From positions 124,001 through 188,000 of the forward strand of contig NZ_AQVB01000002.1 in assembly GCF_000372065.1 (NCBI RefSeq): DNA of 64,000 nucleotides. The letters are read 5' to 3'. This DNA is from Oligella urethralis DSM 7531 (GTDB lineage: Bacteria; Pseudomonadota; Gammaproteobacteria; Burkholderiales; Burkholderiaceae_B). Made by a program: the position numbers and the translations under genes. The notes below the pieces were generated by a model. That model saw only the letters and a program-made list of their open reading frames with translations, was not told the origin of the DNA and searched no databases. Below are positions 9,501 to 18,122 of the stretch, in pieces (the stretch's first letter is position 1; each line of letters begins with the position of its first letter).

Positions 9501-10331
9501 TGGGATTTTGGTGAATTACCAGAATTACTGGAGCTTAAGCGTGGACGACAAACCGTGGTCGGTTACCCCGCTCTCGTGGATCAGGGTAATGATTGTCGCA
9601 TTGATGTATTTGATGAGCTGCATGAGGCGACCGCAGCGCATCGCCAGGGTTTGATCCGCCTCTTTAAAATCGCCCTAAAGGAGCAAATTCGCTACCTTTC
9701 AAAAAATCTCAAGGCGCTGCCACAGTTAGGCATGCTCTATCTGAGTCTAGGGACGCAAGAGGAGTTACAAGAAGAAATTATTGATTGTGCGCTGATTCAA
9801 TCGTGTTTAGCTACGCCATGGCCGAGTGATGAAGCAAGCTTTAATGAACGGGTGAGGGATGCCAAAGGGCGCTTTGGTCTGTTATTGCAGGAAGTCATCC
9901 GCTTATTGCAACAAATTATGAATGAATGGGCCACGGCTTTAAAAAAATTGAACCTCATTAAAGCGCATAAAAAGGCCTATGAAGATATTTCACAGCAGCT
10001 TAATACGCTGATTTATAAGGGCTTTGTAAGTCGTGTTGACTATAATATCCTACAGCATTACCCACGTTACCTAAGAGCGGTACAATTGCGTATTGATAAA
10101 TTAAAAAATGACCCTAGCCGCGATCAGCATTTGATGCATGATGTGCAGCTGTTGCAATCGAAGTATCAGCGTCGCTTATCCCAGCTTAAGGGAGTACCTG
10201 ATCCGCAGATGGATGAGTTTGCTTATTTATTGCAAGAATTACGGGTGGCTTTATTTGCGCAGGAGTTGCGTACGCCCATGCCGGTTTCCGTCAAGCGTTT
10301 GGAAAAAGCGTGGCATAGTATGTCACACTAA
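6510..10331 (+). CDS. hrpA: ATP-dependent RNA helicase HrpA (DEAH box)
   Basis: A 1273-residue DEAH/RHA RNA helicase, close to the ~1300 of E. coli HrpA, which acts in mRNA processing and in resolving stalled ribosomes. Walker A is GETGSGKT (residues 57-64); DEAH is at 154-157, followed by SATIDAERF and the QRAGRCGR motif VI near 365. The middle has the winged-helix, ratchet and OB-fold parts. The C-terminal ~600 residues fit the HrpA-specific DUF3418 region. Only 24 bp separate it from dnaE, with no terminator between, so the two may be co-transcribed. Confidence 0.93.
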   Translation: MQKSQDRDSSDLSSKVALSQTKQLPPFIDFPEDLPVSECRAEIQNALAQHQVIIVAGETGSGKTTQLPKICLAMGRGQDKMIAHTQPRRIAAVSVAKRIAQELKTEVGQLVAYQVRFNERSGPRSQIKLMTDGILLAETQRDPLLKRYDTIIIDEAHERSLNIDFLLGFLKNLLPKRPDLKVIITSATIDAERFAEHFKDAEGRPAQLIEVSGRMYPVEIRYQREDSYGAVSDDGDEDNEQPDLSEMISDAVSECIRSGPGDILVFLPGEREIREAAEVLRQVNQQGLEVLPLFARMSQADQERIFKPSTNLRRVILATNVAETSLTVPGIRFVVDSGLARVKRYSWRNKVEQLQIEPISKAAANQRAGRCGRLGPGICIRLYSEEDFKRRPDYTDPEVLRSSLASVILRMKALRLHDIEAFPFVDKPSGRAIADGYHLLQELGALNEHNRLTSTGRMLSRLPLDPKIARMILAAKEHHCLTEMCIIAAALSIQDPRERPFEAQEASTQAHAKFRDKESEFISYLKLWSWYQEQYESRESNRKLQRQLRKEFLSPLRLREWQDIHQQIRQLVEEQQWRFNQVDATYEELHRALLSGLLGNIGLRSESVREYEGARGIRFVVHPSSYLQRRAAKWIMAAELVETTRLFARTVARVEPQWIEQAGRHLLKKLYSEPHFDPRRGQVMVYERATLYGLQLYQGRKISYARLDPAHARELFIREALVAGAIRQNLPFLTHNLRLIEEIEHLEHKSRRQDILVDDELIYRFYDQYIPQDMHQVATLEHWYKNLSSAEQAQLKLNKDELMRHEAAGISTEQFPKYLELDGLSLKLTYHFEPGSPKDGVTMEVPVYALKQINPIHTQWLVPGMLKEKVALLLRSLPQRLRRHCVPIPDYAEQFVEAVSAAPALKEKPLLSVLIDDIWQQTRVRVQSTDFKEETIPPHLSMIYKVVDEHGRMLSSSRNLALLKAEHAPAAEQSFKELLGEDRGTQATLEDHQHISSWDFGELPELLELKRGRQTVVGYPALVDQGNDCRIDVFDELHEATAAHRQGLIRLFKIALKEQIRYLSKNLKALPQLGMLYLSLGTQEELQEEIIDCALIQSCLATPWPSDEASFNERVRDAKGRFGLLLQEVIRLLQQIMNEWATALKKLNLIKAHKKAYEDISQQLNTLIYKGFVSRVDYNILQHYPRYLRAVQLRIDKLKNDPSRDQHLMHDVQLLQSKYQRRLSQLKGVPDPQMDEFAYLLQELRVALFAQELRTPMPVSVKRLEKAWHSMSH

Positions 10332-10355
10332 CATAGTAGTATTAGAGAGTAGATT

Positions 10356-13300
10356 ATGAGTGATACCTTGCTCGCCACCGCTGAGTCTGGTGCGGCTGAG
10401 CTGTCAGCCACCCCAGCGTTTGTGCATTTACGAACCCATTCCGAGTATTCGGTGGTGGACGGTACCATCCGTATCGGCGATATGATTAAGCAGGCCAAGG
10501 CATTTAATCAACCGGCCTTGGCTTTGTCCGATTTGGGTAATTTATTTGGTTATATCAAGTTTTATAAGGCAGCTCGTCAAGCCGGTATTAAGCCGATAGC
10601 CGCTTGTGATTTTTGGATTGATAATCCGCAGGATGAAAAAAAGCCTTATCGTTGCTTGTTAATCGCTCGTAACCATGCCGGTTATTTACAACTATGCCGC
10701 TTGATTTCCCGCTCCTGGATTGATAATCCACAAATTGATCGGGGTCAGTTAAAGCCAGAATGGTTGGCAGATCCTGCTGAAACCGATGGTTTGATTTTAT
10801 TATCGGGGGCGCGCGCAGGCGATATCGGTCAAGCGCTTGAGGTCGGTCGTTTTGAGCAGGCGCTGAGTTTGGCAGAGCATTGGGCTAAGTTATTTCCTAA
10901 TCGCTTTTATATTGAATTGCAAAGAGCGGGATTTGAGGGCGATGAGCGCTATGTGCAAGAAGCTTTAAAGCTAGCTCAAGAGGCTCACTTACCGGTGGTA
11001 GCCACCCATCCCATCCAGTTTTTAAAAGCCGATGATTTTGATGTGCATGAGGTGCGGGTGTGTATTGCTGAGGGTGAGGTATTAGCCAATGCCAATAGAA
11101 GCAAACGCTTTAATTCGCAGCAATATTTTCCTAGTTCAGAGGAAATGCTGGATAAGTTCAGCGATATTCCTTCAGCCACGATGAATGCCGTGGAAATCGC
11201 CAAGCGCTGTAATCTCACGATTCAACTCGGCAAGCCGAATTTACCAGATTTTGAGACCCCTGAGGGGATGACGCTGGACGAGTATTTAATCAGCCTATCA
11301 CATCAAGGTCTGGATAAGCGACTGGAGTTTTTATTTCCCGATGCTGAGGAACGGGCTAAGCAAGAACCAGCCTATCGAGAACGCTTGGCGCTAGAGTGTA
11401 AAATCATCATTGATATGGGCTTTCCAGGCTATTTCCTGATCGTACAGGACTTTATTAACTGGGGTAAGTCCAATGGCGTGCCGGTAGGTCCTGGTCGAGG
11501 TTCGGGGGCGGGCTCACTGGTCGCTTATTCACTGGGCATTACCGATTTAGACCCGATTCGTTATGACTTACTATTTGAGCGCTTCCTTAATCCGGAACGG
11601 GTTTCCATGCCTGACTTTGATATTGACTTCTGTCAGGATCAGCGTGAAAAAGTCATTGATTATGTTAAGGAAAAGTACGGGCGTGATGCGGTTAGTCAGA
11701 TTGCTACTTTTGGTACCCTGGGAGCCAAGGCGGTAGTGCGAGATGTTGGTCGCGTATTGGAAATGCCATATTCCCTATGTGATGGACTGTCTAAATTAAT
11801 TCCGTTTAACCCAGCAAAGCCATGGAGTCTTAGTGATGCCATGGAGGGTGAGCCGGAGTTTAGGCGACGTTATGAGCAAGACGAGGAGGTTAAGTCCATT
11901 GTTGATGCCTCGTTGCCACTTGAGGGCCTGGTGCGTAACGTCGGTATGCACGCTGGGGGTGTGTTAATTGCACCGGGTAAGCTGACCGATTTCTGTCCTC
12001 TCTATTGCCAGCCGGGACATAGTGGGAGTGTGGTCTCGCAATATGATAAAGACGATGTGGAGCAGGCCGGGCTGGTAAAGTTTGACTTCTTGGGCTTACG
12101 TAACCTGACCATTCTTGATTGGGCGGTGCGTTATGTGCAACGCTTTAATCAGGGCCAAGAGGCCTTTGATATTATGGCGGTGCCCTTAGATGATCCGGCA
12201 ACGTACCAACTACTGTCCGAGGGCAATACCACCGCCGTCTTTCAATTAGAGTCTCGCGGCATGAAGGAGCTGTTACGCAAGCTCGTGCCTTCCACCTTTG
12301 AGGATGTGATTGCGGTACTGGCCTTATTCCGTCCGGGACCGCTTGACTCTGGGATGGTAGATGATTTCGTTAATCGTAAGCATGGTCGAGCCGAGGTGGA
12401 TTATTTCCATCCTGACTTAACTTCTACCCTTGAAAGTACCTACGGCGTCATTGTGTATCAGGAACAGGTGATGCTGATTTCGCAGATTATTGGTGGCTAT
12501 AGCTTGGGTGGTGCGGACTTGTTGCGCCGTGCCATGGGTAAAAAGAAGCCTGAAGAAATGGCACGACATCGCAAAATCTTCGAAGAGGGTGCGATTCAAA
12601 AAGGCTATGACGGCGAGATGGCCAAAAACCTGTTCGACCTGATGGAAAAATTTGCGGGTTATGGTTTTAACAAATCACACTCTGCCGCTTATGCCTTAAT
12701 TTCCTATCAAACGGCTTGGTTAAAGCATTACTATCCAGCAGAATTTATGGCCGCCACCTTATCTTCAGATATGGATGATACGGCAAAAATCGAAATTTTC
12801 TGGCGCGATGCCTTGGATAATGGCTTAAGCATTTTGCCGGTAGATATTAATCACTCACAGTACCGTTTTGAGCCAGTTCCTGATCAACATCAAAAGGAAT
12901 CAGGCACTATTCGTACCATTCGCTACGGCATGGGCGGTGTGAAGGGCGTGGGTGAGAGTGCAATTGAGAATATTCTCAAGGCCCGCGAGCTTGGGGGCGA
13001 GTTTAAGGATTTATATGATTTTTGCTCGCGCATCGATCGTCATACGGTGAATAAACGTGCGATTGAAGCCTTAATTCGTGCCGGTGCCTTTGATGCCTTG
13101 GAGCCTAATCGTCGTGCCTTATTAGGTAGTCTCGCTAAAGCGATTGAGGCAGCTGAGCAAAAGGCGCTCAATGCCGATCAGGTGTCTTTATTTGGTGATG
13201 ATAGCGGTGATATCGTCGCCCACGAGATTCAAGGCATTAAGCCCTGGAGCCTTTACGAGGCCTTATTGGAGGAAAAAAGGGCCTTGGGCTTTTACTTTAG

Positions 13301-13898
13301 TCATCATTTATTTGATGTGTGGCGCGATGAGGTGCGACGCTTTGCGCCGACACCCTTGGCAAGTTTAAAGGAGTCACGTTCATCACAATGGGTGGCAGGC
13401 GTATTAACCGCTAGCCGCGCCTTTCAATTAAAGGATAAGGATGAGCGTTTATACTTTTTATTAATTGATGATGGCAGTGCCCAAATTGAGGTTACCTGTG
13501 ATGCTCATTTATATGAAAGTTGTAGGCATTTAATTAATACGGATGATTTATTGTTGGTGCAGGCACGCGTATCACGTAGCAGCTTTAATAATACGATTCG
13601 TATTAATGCGACTGCTTTATATAATTTACAATCGGCTAGAGAGTCAGTGGCAACGGATCTCACCTTGGTGTTAAATGAAGCCATTAGTCCGAAGCAATTG
13701 CATGTATTAATGAATCCTTTTAGGGCCGAGCCTGAAAACGGCTTTCCCGGTGTGGCGGTAAAAATCCAATATCAACCCGATCCGGCTACACAATGTGAGA
13801 TTATGCTTGGTGAGGAATGGCGTGTGCGATTAAATCCGCAATTGTTGGAGGGATTGTCGGCGCGTGAAGAGATTTCAAGCATTGAGGTTAATTATTAG
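10356..13898 (+). CDS. dnaE: DNA polymerase III alpha subunit
   Basis: The replicative polymerase of 1180 residues (E. coli 1160). It opens with a PHP domain (HLRTHSEYSVVDGTIRI, residues ~24-300). The palm carries PDFDIDF near residue 418, which holds two of the three catalytic aspartates. The fingers region has FRPGPLDSGMV and LLRRAMGKKKPEEM. The C-terminal part has tandem HhH, an OB fold (WVAGVLTASRAFQLKDKDE) and the tau-binding tail. There are no frameshifts. The ATG at 10356 follows a weak GAGAGT box. Confidence 0.96.
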   Translation: MSDTLLATAESGAAELSATPAFVHLRTHSEYSVVDGTIRIGDMIKQAKAFNQPALALSDLGNLFGYIKFYKAARQAGIKPIAACDFWIDNPQDEKKPYRCLLIARNHAGYLQLCRLISRSWIDNPQIDRGQLKPEWLADPAETDGLILLSGARAGDIGQALEVGRFEQALSLAEHWAKLFPNRFYIELQRAGFEGDERYVQEALKLAQEAHLPVVATHPIQFLKADDFDVHEVRVCIAEGEVLANANRSKRFNSQQYFPSSEEMLDKFSDIPSATMNAVEIAKRCNLTIQLGKPNLPDFETPEGMTLDEYLISLSHQGLDKRLEFLFPDAEERAKQEPAYRERLALECKIIIDMGFPGYFLIVQDFINWGKSNGVPVGPGRGSGAGSLVAYSLGITDLDPIRYDLLFERFLNPERVSMPDFDIDFCQDQREKVIDYVKEKYGRDAVSQIATFGTLGAKAVVRDVGRVLEMPYSLCDGLSKLIPFNPAKPWSLSDAMEGEPEFRRRYEQDEEVKSIVDASLPLEGLVRNVGMHAGGVLIAPGKLTDFCPLYCQPGHSGSVVSQYDKDDVEQAGLVKFDFLGLRNLTILDWAVRYVQRFNQGQEAFDIMAVPLDDPATYQLLSEGNTTAVFQLESRGMKELLRKLVPSTFEDVIAVLALFRPGPLDSGMVDDFVNRKHGRAEVDYFHPDLTSTLESTYGVIVYQEQVMLISQIIGGYSLGGADLLRRAMGKKKPEEMARHRKIFEEGAIQKGYDGEMAKNLFDLMEKFAGYGFNKSHSAAYALISYQTAWLKHYYPAEFMAATLSSDMDDTAKIEIFWRDALDNGLSILPVDINHSQYRFEPVPDQHQKESGTIRTIRYGMGGVKGVGESAIENILKARELGGEFKDLYDFCSRIDRHTVNKRAIEALIRAGAFDALEPNRRALLGSLAKAIEAAEQKALNADQVSLFGDDSGDIVAHEIQGIKPWSLYEALLEEKRALGFYFSHHLFDVWRDEVRRFAPTPLASLKESRSSQWVAGVLTASRAFQLKDKDERLYFLLIDDGSAQIEVTCDAHLYESCRHLINTDDLLLVQARVSRSSFNNTIRINATALYNLQSARESVATDLTLVLNEAISPKQLHVLMNPFRAEPENGFPGVAVKIQYQPDPATQCEIMLGEEWRVRLNPQLLEGLSAREEISSIEVNY

Positions 13899-13961
13899 TC
13901 AGTTCTACCGTGCCATTGATGGTTATCCGATGATATTTTTTAAGCAGAGCAGCCCCAGAAC

Positions 13962-14747
13962 ATGAGCGAAGTCACCAGTCAAATCAGCAGTTTTCTTGTT
14001 TTAATGATAGTTCCGCTAAACCTTGCCTTATTTTTGTTGGGTCTAGGGATTGTTTTTTATCTAATACGTTTAAGACGTTTTGCGCTTTTATTGGTCCTCA
14101 CAGGGGCGCTTTGGCTGGGCGCATGGTCTTTGCCCATCACCTCAATCAAGGTCGGTTCTTTTTTAGAAGAACAGTATGCGGTCAGGAGCATGGATGATTT
14201 ACCCATGACGGATGCCATTGTGGTGCTAGGTGGTAATACCGGTGGTAATCGACAGAATTGGTTTGAACCCGAGTTAGATGGCAGTTCCACCCATCGTCGC
14301 GTGGATACGGCCGAGGCCCTATATCAGCTGGGTAAAGCGCCTAAAATTATCGTTTCCGGCGGGGCTAATGAGGGCGATATCAGTGAAGCGCGTGGCATGG
14401 AGTCCGCCCTACGTCATTTAGGCGTACCGGCGGATGCGATTATTCGTGAGGATTTTAGCCGTACCACCCGTGAAAATGCCTTATTTACCCAGCGCACCAT
14501 GGCTAAGCACCATATTAATTCACTGCTGGTGGTAACCTCCGCCTTACATATGCCGCGGGCCATGGCCGTATTTCATCATTTGGGCATTGAGTCCTATGCA
14601 GCGCCTAATCCACCGCAAATCGTCTTACCTAAGGATGAACCGGACTTTAATCCCTATTTACCTAATATGCGTGCCCTTGTTGCTAGTCGCTCAATTATTA
14701 AAGAATGTCTTGGCTATTGGGTTTATCGCTTTAGAGGGTGGGTTTAA
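13962..14747 (+). CDS. YdcF/ElyC-like DUF218 membrane-anchored envelope protein
   Basis: A 261-residue protein with two N-terminal membrane segments (residues ~8-33 and 40-58), then a DUF218 domain outside the membrane. Family motifs are AIVVLGGNTGG, the IIVSGGANEGD loop, DFSRTTRENALFT and LLVVTSALHMPRA. The arrangement matches ElyC, linked in E. coli to the undecaprenyl-phosphate carrier and peptidoglycan assembly; the chemical activity is not firmly known. It lies 63 bp after dnaE and is convergent with waaF, 23 bp away. Confidence 0.75.
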   Translation: MSEVTSQISSFLVLMIVPLNLALFLLGLGIVFYLIRLRRFALLLVLTGALWLGAWSLPITSIKVGSFLEEQYAVRSMDDLPMTDAIVVLGGNTGGNRQNWFEPELDGSSTHRRVDTAEALYQLGKAPKIIVSGGANEGDISEARGMESALRHLGVPADAIIREDFSRTTRENALFTQRTMAKHHINSLLVVTSALHMPRAMAVFHHLGIESYAAPNPPQIVLPKDEPDFNPYLPNMRALVASRSIIKECLGYWVYRFRGWV

Positions 14748-14770
14748 GTAGCACGGACGAGGCTGCTTTG

Positions 14771-15742
14771 CTAACTTGCTTTAAGGTATTGGAGGGCGGT
14801 ATCTAGCACTTCTTGCTGTTCAGGCCAGCGACCGTTTTCGCCTAAAATTAGGGCCTGGGGTGACCAAGGTGCGGTATTGCGCATATCCGTGACGCCGATT
14901 AAGGTCATTTGGCGTGCATTGACCGCAGCCGCAAGATGTGAGACCCCAGAGTCGTTACAGATAACCAGGGCAGCATCTTTTAGTAAGGCGGCAAAGGCAC
15001 CCAGACCCAAGGCTGGTAGTAGGGTGGCAGAAGGCGCGTTAGCTGTTGCTTGCTTAACTTCATTTGGTGGTGGGCACATCAGCACTTGATAGCCCTGCGC
15101 TTGTAAACTGCGGGTTAATTGCTCATAGCCTTGCCAAACCTTATTTTTACCCTTATGTAGACCGACGGCGGTGGGGGCAATAAGAATAAACTCGCCTTTT
15201 TCTAAGCCATGCTGGGATTGATACATTGCCTTTTCTGCTAATTGCTCATCGGTGAGTGGCAGTAAAACCGTCTCTTTAGGCTCTGCTAGGCAACTAAAGC
15301 CCCATTCAGTGAGCGCACTACGAGTTAAGTAAAACCAAGATTCAACCGCATGTGGTTTGGGTGTAGGCTTTTTGATTGGCCAATTTAATAATAATGAGCG
15401 TCCGTCATCTTTATAACCGGCGCTACTTAAACCGGCAAATTTAAAGCAAAGTGCGCTAGTTAGTGAGTCGGGCAGTAATAAACCGACCTCCCCATCCGCC
15501 ACTGGATGTGCTTTACGAAATTGTTTAATGGTGCGAGCATCCTCGCGCCACTTACCACTCATCGCTAAAAAGCTTACTTGGGTGCTTTGTAAATAACCAG
15601 CCAATAAATCTTGAGCCCATGGTTTGGCGCAGATAACGACTTTATCAGCACTAGCAATTACGGCATTCAGTGAGGAGAGGCTCATACAGACATCGCCAAT
15701 CCAATTCGGTAGACGGATAAAAATTCGTGAGATTTTTTTCAT
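14771..15742 (-). CDS. waaF: Glycosyltransferase family 9, ADP-heptose:LPS heptosyltransferase II-like
   Basis: A 323-residue GT9/GT-B enzyme expected to add a heptose to the inner core of lipopolysaccharide at the inner face of the membrane. The N-terminus has RLPNWIGDVCMSL, the WaaF-type motif with its catalytic Asp. The donor-binding half has FILIAPTAVGLHKGK and ICNDSGVSHLAAAV. It is slightly shorter than E. coli WaaF (348). It is divergent from msbA, which flips the lipid A-core product. Another GT9 member remains possible. Confidence 0.75.
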   Translation of the reverse strand: MKKISRIFIRLPNWIGDVCMSLSSLNAVIASADKVVICAKPWAQDLLAGYLQSTQVSFLAMSGKWREDARTIKQFRKAHPVADGEVGLLLPDSLTSALCFKFAGLSSAGYKDDGRSLLLNWPIKKPTPKPHAVESWFYLTRSALTEWGFSCLAEPKETVLLPLTDEQLAEKAMYQSQHGLEKGEFILIAPTAVGLHKGKNKVWQGYEQLTRSLQAQGYQVLMCPPPNEVKQATANAPSATLLPALGLGAFAALLKDAALVICNDSGVSHLAAAVNARQMTLIGVTDMRNTAPWSPQALILGENGRWPEQQEVLDTALQYLKAS

Positions 15743-15840
15743 AGCTAAAGCGCATGTAGTTCAATCAACTATTGAAACTTTACACTTTTTTAGCCGTAAC
15801 CGTTAAAATCACAGTGAATTATTAATAATAAGGTTCATGA

Positions 15841-17613
15841 GTGAGTGATATTGAGCATTTGAGTAAAGCGCAGCAAAAGGCGGTTCGGCGCAATTTATGG
15901 CGTCGAATTTTTGAACGTGTTGGTTCGTTCTGGAAGTTCTTAGCCATTTCCGTGCTATGTACTATGATCGCCTCTGCTACGCAGCCGGCCTTGGCCTATT
16001 TGATGAAGCCTTTGTTAGACGAGGGTTTTGCCGGCACACGTCCCGACTTTGTTTGGTTGATTCCCTTGGCCATTATTGGGCTGATGTTTATTCGTGGCGT
16101 CTTTAACTTTTTTGGCGAATACTTGATGGCTTGGGTGGCCAATAAAGTGCTCTTTAGGATGCGTAAAGAGATGTTTGACAGCCTGCTACATATGCCAGAT
16201 ACCGAGTTTCAAAAGGGTGATAGTGGGCGCTTATTAAATCGCTTTACCGTTGATGCGGGTAATGTCACTCAGCATGCGGCTGAGGTGGTGACGAATTTAG
16301 TGCGCGAAGTCTTTGTGGTGCTCGCAATGCTAGCGTTGTTACTCTACCTATCGTGGGAATTAACCTTAATTATTCTCGTCATCTTTCCCTTTTCTGTGCT
16401 GGTGGGTGGCTATTTTGCAAAGCGTCTACGTACTATTAACCGTCGTACCTTAGATATGAATGCTGTCTTAACCTCTACGGTCAAGGAGGGGATTGAGGCG
16501 CAGCGTGTGATTAAGCTGTTTGACGGGTTTGAGCGTGAAACAACACGCTTCGAAAGGGTGAATCAAGGCTTAAGAGCTTTTGCGATGCGTGCCGCCACAG
16601 CGGATGCGGCAATGTCACCGCTGACTCAGTGGGTGATCTCTTTTTCGGTGGCAGCAGTGGTGAGTGTCGCCTTGCATCAGGCGGAACGTGGTTTAACGCC
16701 GGGTGATTTTATTGCCTTTATCACCGCCTTAGGGCAGATTTTTGACCCGGTACGTCGTTTAACCAATCTAGCCAGTAAATCTCAAAAAATGATGGCTGCC
16801 GCTGAAAGTGTTTTCAAACTGATTGATACGCCGCAAGAACGAGATGAGGGCACGCAAATTTGCACAGTACGGGCAGACTCATTGATTGAGTTTCAGGACA
16901 TTACCTTTCAATTTAATGAGGAAAGTGCTGAGGTCCTTAAGCATCTGTCCTTTCGTGTTAAGGCAGGTCAAACCATTGCTTTAGTTGGTCGTTCTGGTAG
17001 CGGTAAGACGACCTTGGTTAATATGTTGCCGCGTTTTGTGGAGCCTAGTGCTGGGCAAATTGTGATTGATGGTACGCCAATCCATGAATTTACTTTAGCT
17101 TCTTTGCGTCATAATTTATCGCTGGTGAGTCAGCATGTGGTTTTATTTGAAGGTAGCATTGCTGATAATATTCGCTACGGTTCTAATCACGCCGCGAGTG
17201 ATGAGCAATTGCGAGTGGTGCTGGAAGCAGCGAATTTATGGGATTTTGTACAAACGTTACCGGAGGGGTTGAATACCCAAATCGGCGAAAGTGGTTCGTG
17301 GTTATCCGGCGGTCAGCGACAGCGCTTAGCCATTGCCCGAGCTTTATTAAAAGATGCACCAATATTGATTTTGGATGAGGCAACATCGGCTTTGGACAAT
17401 GAATCTGAAAAGTTGGTGCAAGACTCCTTAGAGCGTTTGATGAAGGGACGCACCACCTTTGTGATCGCACATCGCCTGTCGACAGTTAAAAATGCAGATC
17501 GTATTTTAGTGTTGGATGGTGGGGTGATTATTGAGGATGGCAGTCATGAAGCGCTCTTGAAAAATAGCGGACTGTACCAATCTCTATACGAAATGCAGTT
17601 TAAAGAGGCATAA
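15841..17613 (+). CDS. msbA: Lipid A-core flippase, ABC transporter MsbA
   Basis: A 590-residue fused permease-ATPase half transporter that works as a dimer to flip lipid A-core across the inner membrane. Six membrane segments lie in residues ~30-310, and the nucleotide-binding domain in ~345-590. Walker A is GRSGSGKTT (near 384), the signature LSGGQRQR (near 488) and Walker B ILILDEATSALD (near 510). The start is a GTG, chosen because AATAAGG lies 8-9 bp upstream. An ATG three bases earlier is out of frame and reads only ATG AGT GAG TGA. Confidence 0.92.
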   Translation: MSDIEHLSKAQQKAVRRNLWRRIFERVGSFWKFLAISVLCTMIASATQPALAYLMKPLLDEGFAGTRPDFVWLIPLAIIGLMFIRGVFNFFGEYLMAWVANKVLFRMRKEMFDSLLHMPDTEFQKGDSGRLLNRFTVDAGNVTQHAAEVVTNLVREVFVVLAMLALLLYLSWELTLIILVIFPFSVLVGGYFAKRLRTINRRTLDMNAVLTSTVKEGIEAQRVIKLFDGFERETTRFERVNQGLRAFAMRAATADAAMSPLTQWVISFSVAAVVSVALHQAERGLTPGDFIAFITALGQIFDPVRRLTNLASKSQKMMAAAESVFKLIDTPQERDEGTQICTVRADSLIEFQDITFQFNEESAEVLKHLSFRVKAGQTIALVGRSGSGKTTLVNMLPRFVEPSAGQIVIDGTPIHEFTLASLRHNLSLVSQHVVLFEGSIADNIRYGSNHAASDEQLRVVLEAANLWDFVQTLPEGLNTQIGESGSWLSGGQRQRLAIARALLKDAPILILDEATSALDNESEKLVQDSLERLMKGRTTFVIAHRLSTVKNADRILVLDGGVIIEDGSHEALLKNSGLYQSLYEMQFKEA

Positions 17614-17648
17614 TTCAGCATTTAGCCTTGCTACAGCACACCTCATAA

Positions 17649-17678
17649 ACCCTATTGCTATGATAAAGGCAATAGGGT
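17649..17678 (+). terminator. Hairpin after msbA
   Basis: A perfect 10-bp stem, ACCCTATTGC / GCAATAGGGT, with a 10-nt loop. It is followed by AATTTATT instead of a run of T, so termination may be partial and let transcription into the next gene. Confidence 0.55.
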
Positions 17679-17698
17679 AATTTATTCGGAGAAATATT

Positions 17699-18061
17699 AT
17701 GAATCAAGTGAAGAACCACACCATTGAAAATTGGGGCTATGAGCATCCGGACGTCAAAGGTCCCAATGCACTTATGTTTTTTACTTGGGATCTATCCAAG
17801 ACCATTGAAAATGCCTTTCAAGATGCCGATGAAAGCAATCTTGAGGCCTACGTGCAGCAAGCACAGGCCTCGGTTGATCGCTTATTAAGTCGTTATGTTG
17901 AAATCGGTGCCGATCCCCAAGTGTTTGAGGGGCAGTATATTAATCTGACGATTGAACAAAGACCGGACTCAAACAGCGCCTTAATTGCGCTAGAGACCTC
18001 ACCGGAGCTTGAAGCAAAAATTATTGCAATGCAGGCTCGGATCCAACCCGGTCACAGTTAA
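17699..18061 (+). CDS. Small cytoplasmic protein of unknown function
   Basis: A 120-residue acidic protein I do not recognise. There is no signal peptide or membrane segment. Notable features are a central helix rich in Asp, Glu, Ala and Gln (DADESNLEAYVQQAQASVD) and a hydrophobic MFFTWDL segment near residue 26. A GGAG box 8 bp before the ATG supports expression. It sits between the msbA hairpin and a weak hairpin at 18084-18115, so it is probably its own short transcription unit. It is convergent with rng. Confidence 0.6.
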   Translation: MNQVKNHTIENWGYEHPDVKGPNALMFFTWDLSKTIENAFQDADESNLEAYVQQAQASVDRLLSRYVEIGADPQVFEGQYINLTIEQRPDSNSALIALETSPELEAKIIAMQARIQPGHS

Positions 18062-18083
18062 TTGATTTGAATCGAGTGAAATG

Positions 18084-18115
18084 ACGCCGCTGTGAGCTTT
18101 AGTTCCCAACGGCGT
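18084..18115. terminator. Weak hairpin between the unknown gene and rng
   Basis: A 6-bp GC-rich stem, ACGCCG / CGGCGT, with a 20-nt loop in the 61-bp gap between convergent genes. There is no T-run on either side. Confidence 0.3.
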
Positions 18116-18122
18116 TGTGATC

